11,543 nucleotides of DNA, from NCBI GenBank assembly GCA_900753285.1, contig CAADYN010000238.1, forward strand, positions 1-11,543. Reading direction: 5' to 3'. The position numbers and the translations under genes were made by a program. This stretch comes from Clostridia bacterium. Lineage in GTDB: Bacteria; Bacillota; Clostridia; Oscillospirales; CAG-272. Shown here one piece after another: positions 7,351 to 11,543 of the stretch; the first letter of the stretch is position 1, and every line of letters starts with the position of its first letter. The notes under the pieces were generated by a model, which was not told the DNA's origin, ran no database searches, and saw only the letters and a list, made by a program, of their open reading frames with translations.

Positions 7351-7531
7351 ATAGTAGACCTTTCGACAAATAATTATGCTAAAAAATGTATAAACTTAAA
7401 AAATTGAGCGGATAATAGAAGCAGAGCTGAGTGGGCAGCTTGATTTTTACTTGACAGGAAAATTATAAAAAAGATACATTTACTTAAAAGATTATTTTTT
7501 ATTAACATGAATCAATTTCATATTGTTGGTA

Positions 7532-7537
7532 TATAAT
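7532..7537 (+). promoter_or_regulatory. Candidate -10 box of spoVG in the murC-spoVG divergent region
   Basis: A perfect TATAAT lies 41 bases before the spoVG start codon, giving a short leader with AAGGAG (7565-7570). The -35 region at 17 bases is poor. A perfect TTGACA occurs further up (7451-7456), but the sequence 16 bases beyond it (GATACA) is a weak -10. B. subtilis spoVG is driven by sigma-H, but I do not see a well-spaced sigma-H promoter here. The rest of 7351-7531 is AT-rich with a small AGCTG/CAGCT hairpin (7425-7440) and no confident murC promoter. Confidence 0.45.
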
Positions 7538-7578
7538 GATAATCAGCCAAGGAAAACTAATCATAAGGAGATTTAACA

Positions 7579-7902
7579 ATGGTCATCACAGATATCAAAG
7601 TAAGAAAGCTTTTTGAAGAAGGACCGATGAAGGCTATAGTTTCCGTTACGTTCGACGATCAATTGGCGCTTCACGACATCAAAGTTATCAGCGTTCGCGA
7701 TAAAAACTTCATTGTCATGCCCAGCCGCAAGAATCCCGACGGAACATACCGCGACATCGTGCATCCTATAAATGCAGAGTTCAGAGGTATGCTCGAAGCT
7801 GAGGTAATCAAAGCTTACGAAGAAGAACTTGCACGTGCCGCTGCTGAACGCGAAACTGAAGCATACGAGAATCAGCAGAACGAAGAAACAGAACTTGGTT
7901 GA
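7579..7902 (+). CDS. spoVG: Septation/sporulation regulator SpoVG
   Basis: SpoVG is a small DNA/RNA-binding regulator affecting septation, sporulation and other envelope-related processes in Firmicutes. The first 80 residues match the family closely: MVITDIKVRK at the start, GPMKAIVSVTFDD (15-27), ALHDIKVI (30-37), NFIVMPSRKNPDG (43-55), YRDIVHPINAEFR (57-69). Residues 81-107 are an acidic, Glu-rich tail somewhat longer than in B. subtilis (about 97 residues in total there), which is the variable part in this family. AAGGAG (7565-7570) lies eight bases before the ATG. It is a single-gene unit ending in its own terminator. Presence of SpoVG fits a Firmicute but does not prove that the organism sporulates, since non-sporulating relatives keep it. 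Confidence 0.96.
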   Translation: MVITDIKVRKLFEEGPMKAIVSVTFDDQLALHDIKVISVRDKNFIVMPSRKNPDGTYRDIVHPINAEFRGMLEAEVIKAYEEELARAAAERETEAYENQQNEETELG

Positions 7903-7931
7903 GTGTTATAAAAAATATCACTGAATAATAT

Positions 7932-7966
7932 TCCGGTCAGGCGGATTTCGTCTGGTCGGATTTTTT
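7932..7966 (+). terminator. Intrinsic terminator of spoVG, inside the end of the convergent gene
   Basis: A 12-pair stem (7932-7943 with 7949-7960, including three G-U pairs) with a five-base loop is followed by six Ts (7961-7966). It lies 29 bases after the spoVG stop. Almost all of it lies within the last codons of the GtrA-family gene, whose stop codon is at 7937-7939, so one sequence serves as terminator on one strand and coding tail on the other. Confidence 0.85.
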
Positions 7967-8821
7967 ATTTCGTTTGCCAAATATTAGTTTTTTCTGTATA
8001 AAGTAGTTAATTATGAACAATATTACCTCTGCGCACGGTTTTGCTATCGCGAGGGGGATTGAAAGCACGCGCGTCATCAGCTCAATGAAAACGTAGGTTT
8101 TTATTAAAAATACAACTCCGGCGAGGGAATAGTATTCGATAAGCGAGGTTTTCAGCGATACTGAAGAAGTGAACACGAACTTGCGGTTTATCGTGAAGTT
8201 GACAAAAGACGAAACGCACCATGCTATAAACGCACCTATTTCGAGTGAAGCCACGGGAATGACTTTGTTCAAAGCGAGCAGGAGAACATAGTCTATGATA
8301 AAAGCAACACCGGACGAAAAGACATATTTTAAAATTTTCGACGAAAGAAATACCGAGAAAAGATATCTCAGCGAGTTCAGCGAAAACTTTCTCTTGTCCG
8401 AGCCTAACATTACAATGCGCTTGACGTTGTGCTTTTCATCATTTGCTAAGGCTAAAAGCCGAACAGTGTCAAAAGCCGACGCATTTTTCGTCAGTTCCGC
8501 AAAAGAAGCGGGGAATATAACAGCCCCGACCGAATCGGATTCCTTGATTCCGGCAAAAGAATATATGAACCGTCTCGGAGTCGCAAAAAAGTCGGCTTTC
8601 TCATGTATACCCACAGTGATGCTGTCGTCTGAAGCATTTTCGCGAAGCGCAGTCAGCTGTTCGGAAGAAGGTTTTACGCCTTTGTCAATCTTTATGATGA
8701 ACTTAACATTGGGGTCAAGAGAAGATGACACAAAATCGGAGCTTGAAATGACAGTGCGGACAAAAGGCAGCTCTTCTTTGATAACGGATTTTTTCGGTGC
8801 AATGATTATCGTGTCTCGCAT
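7937..8821 (-). CDS. GtrA-family membrane protein with degenerate glycosyltransferase-like N-terminus
   Basis: Residues about 160-283 form a GtrA domain: four membrane segments (about 164-186, 192-212, 230-251, 257-279) with NFTINRKFVF (208-217) and NYFIQKKLIF (272-281), the repeated GtrA signature. GtrA proteins are thought to help move or use polyprenyl-phosphate-linked sugars for envelope glycosylation. Residues 1-150 resemble a shrunken GT2 (dolichol-phosphate-mannose-synthase-like) domain: FIIKIDKGVKP (41-51) sits where the DxD loop should be, and GIKESDSVGAVIFP (91-104) echoes the usual GxKxSDxxxGxxxFP segment. The second Asp of DxD is Gly and the nucleotide-binding start is much reduced, so catalysis is unlikely. 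AAGGAA lies six bases before the ATG and overlaps the plsY stop; the genes are 13 bases apart and surely co-transcribed. The GtrA assignment is secure, the relic GT2 reading is moderate. Confidence 0.88.
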   Translation of the reverse strand: MRDTIIIAPKKSVIKEELPFVRTVISSSDFVSSSLDPNVKFIIKIDKGVKPSSEQLTALRENASDDSITVGIHEKADFFATPRRFIYSFAGIKESDSVGAVIFPASFAELTKNASAFDTVRLLALANDEKHNVKRIVMLGSDKRKFSLNSLRYLFSVFLSSKILKYVFSSGVAFIIDYVLLLALNKVIPVASLEIGAFIAWCVSSFVNFTINRKFVFTSSVSLKTSLIEYYSLAGVVFLIKTYVFIELMTRVLSIPLAIAKPCAEVILFIINYFIQKKLIFGKRNKKSDQTKSA

Positions 8822-8834
8822 TTGTATTCCTTAA

Positions 8835-9494
8835 TTATGTGTGTTTTTCGTTTTCTTCAAGAGCTTCCGCTATTTCCGGCTGAACTGCAGCGTCTGTCTC
8901 CGGTACAAACATTTTTGTGTGTTTGAGTATTGCTACAGCCGAGATAAACACGCATCCGAGCGCAACATAGATCTGATGATATATGAGAAGCACGGGCGGA
9001 GCAATGACGGCAAACAGCAGGAACGTAACAATGCTGCGGATTCTGTGCGGATTTATCTTCACTATGACCGAGAAGAAAATGTACAGTCCCGCAAGAATGA
9101 ACCCGACATATGAAGAAGGCATACAGCCTATGAGAACGCCGAACGACGTCGCTATGCATTTTCCGCCTTTCCAGTGGTTGAGAGCAGGGAATGCGTGTCC
9201 GAGAACCGGCATCAGCATGACAACGGCAAAACGAACGTTGTCAATCCCGAAGAACATATTCGCTATAAAAATGGGAAGAAATCCTTTGAGCATATCGCAG
9301 AACAGGCAAGCCATACCGCAGACAACGCCGCAGTTTTGGAAAACATTGGACGCGCCGGGATTTCTGTCGTTCGATTTTTCAGTGATGTCACCGTACCCGA
9401 GCAGCTTCGGTATTTCTTTTGAAAACATGACCGAGCCGAGAGTGTAGCCGCCTATCATTAGTATCGCCCAGAATAATATATTCAGTTTATTCAT
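8835..9494 (-). CDS. plsY: Glycerol-3-phosphate acyltransferase PlsY
   Basis: PlsY transfers the acyl group of acyl-phosphate to glycerol-3-phosphate, giving lysophosphatidate, the first step of membrane phospholipid synthesis in most Gram-positive bacteria. This is a 219-residue multi-pass membrane protein. Family motifs are visible: GSVMFSKEIPK (20-30), DRNPGASNVF (43-52), corresponding to the GSGNxGATN loop, and GHAFPALNHWKGGKCIATSFG (99-119), corresponding to GHxFPxFxxFKGGKxxAT. The first loop differs from textbook PlsY, with KSNDRNPGAS in place of RxxGSGNxGAT, as in a divergent PlsY subgroup, so it may be a second PlsY copy or one with altered preference. The C-terminal 25 residues are an acidic cytoplasmic tail. 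GGAGA lies nine bases before the start, with a near-consensus promoter above it; the GtrA-family gene follows in the same operon. Confidence 0.93.
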   Translation of the reverse strand: MNKLNILFWAILMIGGYTLGSVMFSKEIPKLLGYGDITEKSNDRNPGASNVFQNCGVVCGMACLFCDMLKGFLPIFIANMFFGIDNVRFAVVMLMPVLGHAFPALNHWKGGKCIATSFGVLIGCMPSSYVGFILAGLYIFFSVIVKINPHRIRSIVTFLLFAVIAPPVLLIYHQIYVALGCVFISAVAILKHTKMFVPETDAAVQPEIAEALEENEKHT

Positions 9495-9528
9495 TAATAT
9501 ATTCTCCTAACACAAAACTCATGCTAAC

Positions 9529-9557
9529 ATTATACCCCAAAAATGTGCTAAAATCAA
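9529..9557 (-). promoter_or_regulatory. Sigma-A-type promoter of the plsY operon
   Basis: On the - strand TTGATT (complement of 9552-9557) and TATAAT (complement of 9529-9534) are separated by exactly 17 bases. Transcription would start near 9522, about 28 bases before the plsY start codon, leaving room for the GGAGA ribosome binding site. Confidence 0.85.
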
Positions 9558-9596
9558 GGTGCAATAAGTTAAATCATAAACAAATCCAACCCATAT

Positions 9597-9636
9597 AAAA
9601 AATTCCCTCCTATTAAATAATACCGTAGGAGGGAAT
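9597..9636 (-). terminator. Intrinsic terminator of the glycyl radical enzyme gene
   Basis: A perfect 11-pair stem (9602-9612 with 9626-9636) with a 13-base loop is followed on the - strand by a run of six Ts (complement of 9597-9602). It starts eight bases after the enzyme's stop codon, so the transcript ends here and does not run into plsY. Confidence 0.93.
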
Positions 9637-9643
9637 AGTTTGC

Positions 9644-11543
9644 TTACGCGTTGTGTTCGGTGCGCTTAAGAATCTCTGTCTGAATCCTCTTGTCAAGGAG
9701 AACAAAGTTATCGGAGAATCCGCCTACACGCACAATGACGTCCTTGTGGTTTTCGGGATCTTCCATTGCCGCTATCAGAGTTTCGGGGTCAACTACATTC
9801 ACCTGAAGCTGACTTCCGCCCTGCATGAAATAAGCCTCAAACAGCTTTTGTACCTTTTCCGTGCCTTCCTTTGTCTTAAAGTTGGCGGAATCAAGACGCA
9901 GGTTTAAGATACAGGTTCCGGCGCATTTTTCCTGATTCAGAGAGAGAGCTGCGCCCATTACCGATGTAGGACCTTCCGTGTCCGTACCCTGCATAGGACC
10001 GCAGCTGTCTGCCGTGGGTTGTCCGAGCTTTCTTCCGTCGGGTGTAGCTCCAACACGCTCGCCGCAGGTTATCCATGTTATCCACAGAATTAAAGCAGGC
10101 ATGAATCTTCCGGGCTGTTTGTCGTTTCCGCGGTAGCATCTTTGTGCCATTATCTCGTCGAATACGCAGGTCATAAGGTCGTTTGCAAGAGAGTTGAGCT
10201 CTTCGTCATAGTTTCCGAATTTGGTAACGTTCTTGCATTTTGCGCGTATGTCCTCGTGTCCGTTAAAGTCGGAGATAAGGCTTTGTAAGAATTCTTTCTT
10301 GCTGAAGTCTCCGAACTTTCCTTCGTAATACTGTTTTACGGTGTAAAGCGAGTTTATTGCGTTGGTGGAAGCGTATATGTTGGTGGAGTCGAAATTATAT
10401 CGTGTGCCGCCCTTTGAGAAGCTCTTTGCGTTCTGGATGCAGTCTCCCGCGAGAAGAGTTTTCAGAATGCAGGGTGAGTGCAGACCCCACGCGAACTGAC
10501 GAATGTTGATGTTCTCCGCCATATCGCGAACCGTTATTCTGTATTCGTCTTTTGTCAGCTTGTAGAACTCGTCAAACGTATCGCACGAGAGAAAATGATT
10601 GTACAGTGAATGCTCAAAAATATCAAGCATATTGTAGCATACCCACGTTGAGTCGCAAGCGGTTTTTCCCTGTATCATAAGCTCGGAGCATCCGCCGAAA
10701 ACAAAGTTAACAGCATCCTCATAGGGAACATTGTAGTCGTTCACCAAGCGTCTGAGATAGATATCTTCATTAACTATTGCCGGCTGAGCGAATCCCTTGC
10801 TGATGTTGTAAAGACAAGCGTCCCACACATACTGCGGCATATCTGGACGAACGCGAAGTGTAACATTAGGGCTGCGAAGTCCGCCTATTGCACGAATCGT
10901 TATCGCCGTCAGCTCGTTGTAAGCGGGAGAGCCGTCTGCATGGCTACCTCCTACCGTTACGTGAGTTGCGCCGGGATGACCCATTCGTTTGTCTATGTCC
11001 TCGAGCATTTCGCGTATCAGTGAATAAGCCTCTTCGGGAGAAGTTTTTCCCTCGGCGAGATCCTTTGCGTAATAGGGATAGAGATAGTCGTCGATTCTGC
11101 CGGTTTCAAAGCTGTCCGTGAAGAACATTGCGGCGTCACACGCGACAAAAGCTTCATAGAAAGACTCGGCGGGTTTAAGCGGAACCTTCTTTACGGCTTC
11201 AATAAGTCTGCGCAGCTTTGTTTTGTCCCCTGTGAAGGTTTTTTCGATTTCTTCAAGATGAGCGGCAAAATGGCCCATGTATGTTTCAATGCCTTCGATA
11301 ACGTCAAGCATTCCTTCTTCAAACATACGAGTCTCAGGCTTTGTCGTCTCGTCGAGCTTCTTTAAAACCTCTTCACGGTAAGCGGAAATACCTCTCTTAA
11401 GGACGAATTCGATGTCGGGTACGTTGTGCAGACCTCCGTGTGTGTATCTGCATCTGCTCGGGTCGACATACATCGCGCGGCAGTTGTTTATCACGGAGTC
11501 TACAATGTATCTCTCGACGGAGTTTTCGCATTTGTCGTACAGA
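9644..11543 (-). CDS. Glycyl radical enzyme of the pyruvate formate-lyase family (N-terminus outside window)
   Basis: The reading frame stays open to the window edge, so the visible 633 codons are the C-terminal four fifths of a protein usually 780-850 residues long. A GTG at 11494 is in frame but is not the start; protein-like sequence continues upstream of it. Counting from that GTG, the thiyl-radical loop is FGGCSE (266-271; Cys269, Glu271), and the glycyl radical site is VRVGGFSDNF (588-597), radical on Gly592. GGSQLQVNVVD (559-569) and VGATPDGRK (481-489) are family features. Cys-x-Glu is characteristic of dehydratase, lyase and decarboxylase members rather than pyruvate formate-lyase itself, which has adjacent cysteines. 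The Pro that follows in the common GCVEP version is Leu here, so I assign no substrate. No activating radical SAM enzyme is in the window; a terminator follows directly, so the activase, if linked, lies upstream. Confidence 0.92.
   Translation of the reverse strand, partial: LYDKCENSVERYIVDSVINNCRAMYVDPSRCRYTHGGLHNVPDIEFVLKRGISAYREEVLKKLDETTKPETRMFEEGMLDVIEGIETYMGHFAAHLEEIEKTFTGDKTKLRRLIEAVKKVPLKPAESFYEAFVACDAAMFFTDSFETGRIDDYLYPYYAKDLAEGKTSPEEAYSLIREMLEDIDKRMGHPGATHVTVGGSHADGSPAYNELTAITIRAIGGLRSPNVTLRVRPDMPQYVWDACLYNISKGFAQPAIVNEDIYLRRLVNDYNVPYEDAVNFVFGGCSELMIQGKTACDSTWVCYNMLDIFEHSLYNHFLSCDTFDEFYKLTKDEYRITVRDMAENINIRQFAWGLHSPCILKTLLAGDCIQNAKSFSKGGTRYNFDSTNIYASTNAINSLYTVKQYYEGKFGDFSKKEFLQSLISDFNGHEDIRAKCKNVTKFGNYDEELNSLANDLMTCVFDEIMAQRCYRGNDKQPGRFMPALILWITWITCGERVGATPDGRKLGQPTADSCGPMQGTDTEGPTSVMGAALSLNQEKCAGTCILNLRLDSANFKTKEGTEKVQKLFEAYFMQGGSQLQVNVVDPETLIAAMEDPENHKDVIVRVGGFSDNFVLLDKRIQTEILKRTEHNA

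Noticed and set aside
7451..7479. TTGACA and AGGAAAAT as a sigma-A or sigma-H promoter of spoVG
   Set aside because: The -35-like match is good, but no fitting -10 (TATAAT or GAAT) occurs at the required distance.
8295..8834. 179-residue open frame opposite the GtrA-family gene
   Set aside because: The - strand frame has clear GtrA signatures and a ribosome binding site; the + strand frame has neither.
8983..9447. 154-residue open frame opposite plsY
   Set aside because: All PlsY motifs are on the - strand, and the promoter and ribosome binding site fit that strand.
11492..11494. GTG as start codon of the glycyl radical enzyme
   Set aside because: The frame continues upstream without a stop and with family-like sequence to the window edge, and the protein would be far too short.

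Overview
The window looks like chromosomal DNA of an anaerobic, low-to-moderate-GC Gram-positive bacterium of the class Clostridia, probably a gut Oscillospiraceae/Ruminococcaceae relative. The evidence is a SpoVG homologue, a glycyl radical enzyme (oxygen-sensitive chemistry), a PlsY acyltransferase, strong AGGAGG-type ribosome binding sites, and a giant secreted protein built from MucBP-like and InlB-B/Flg_new-like repeats. This placement is inference; there is no rRNA or other marker in the window.

Layout. Positions 1-368 hold no convincing gene but contain a candidate promoter and a structured leader. A 1404-residue secreted surface protein (369-4583, +) follows. Twelve bases after it comes a 56-residue peptide gene (4596-4766, +), then a strong hairpin (4772-4805), then an HPr-kinase-like ATPase (4817-5533, +) that overlaps a PqqD-like protein (5530-5811, +) by four bases. 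A long hairpin (5817-5891) separates this block from convergent murC (5920-7350, -). Divergent from murC is spoVG (7579-7902, +), whose terminator lies inside the end of a convergent GtrA-family gene (7937-8821, -). That gene sits 13 bases downstream of plsY (8835-9494, -), which has a near-consensus promoter. The window closes with a glycyl radical enzyme gene (9644-11543, -), cut by the window edge at its N-terminus and followed by a clear intrinsic terminator.

How the genes fit together. The right two thirds are mostly cell-envelope housekeeping: peptidoglycan precursor ligation (MurC), a septation/sporulation regulator (SpoVG), phospholipid synthesis (PlsY) and probable polyprenyl-linked sugar handling (GtrA). 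The left third is the accessory part. A small acidic peptide, a HprK-like kinase and a PqqD-type peptide-recognition protein together resemble a stripped-down RiPP (ribosomally made, post-translationally modified peptide) locus, here directly behind a giant extracellular repeat protein and with no cyclase, radical SAM enzyme, protease or transporter beside it. That combination is the most interesting content of the window. The functional link between the surface protein, the peptide and the kinase/PqqD pair is inferred from position only.
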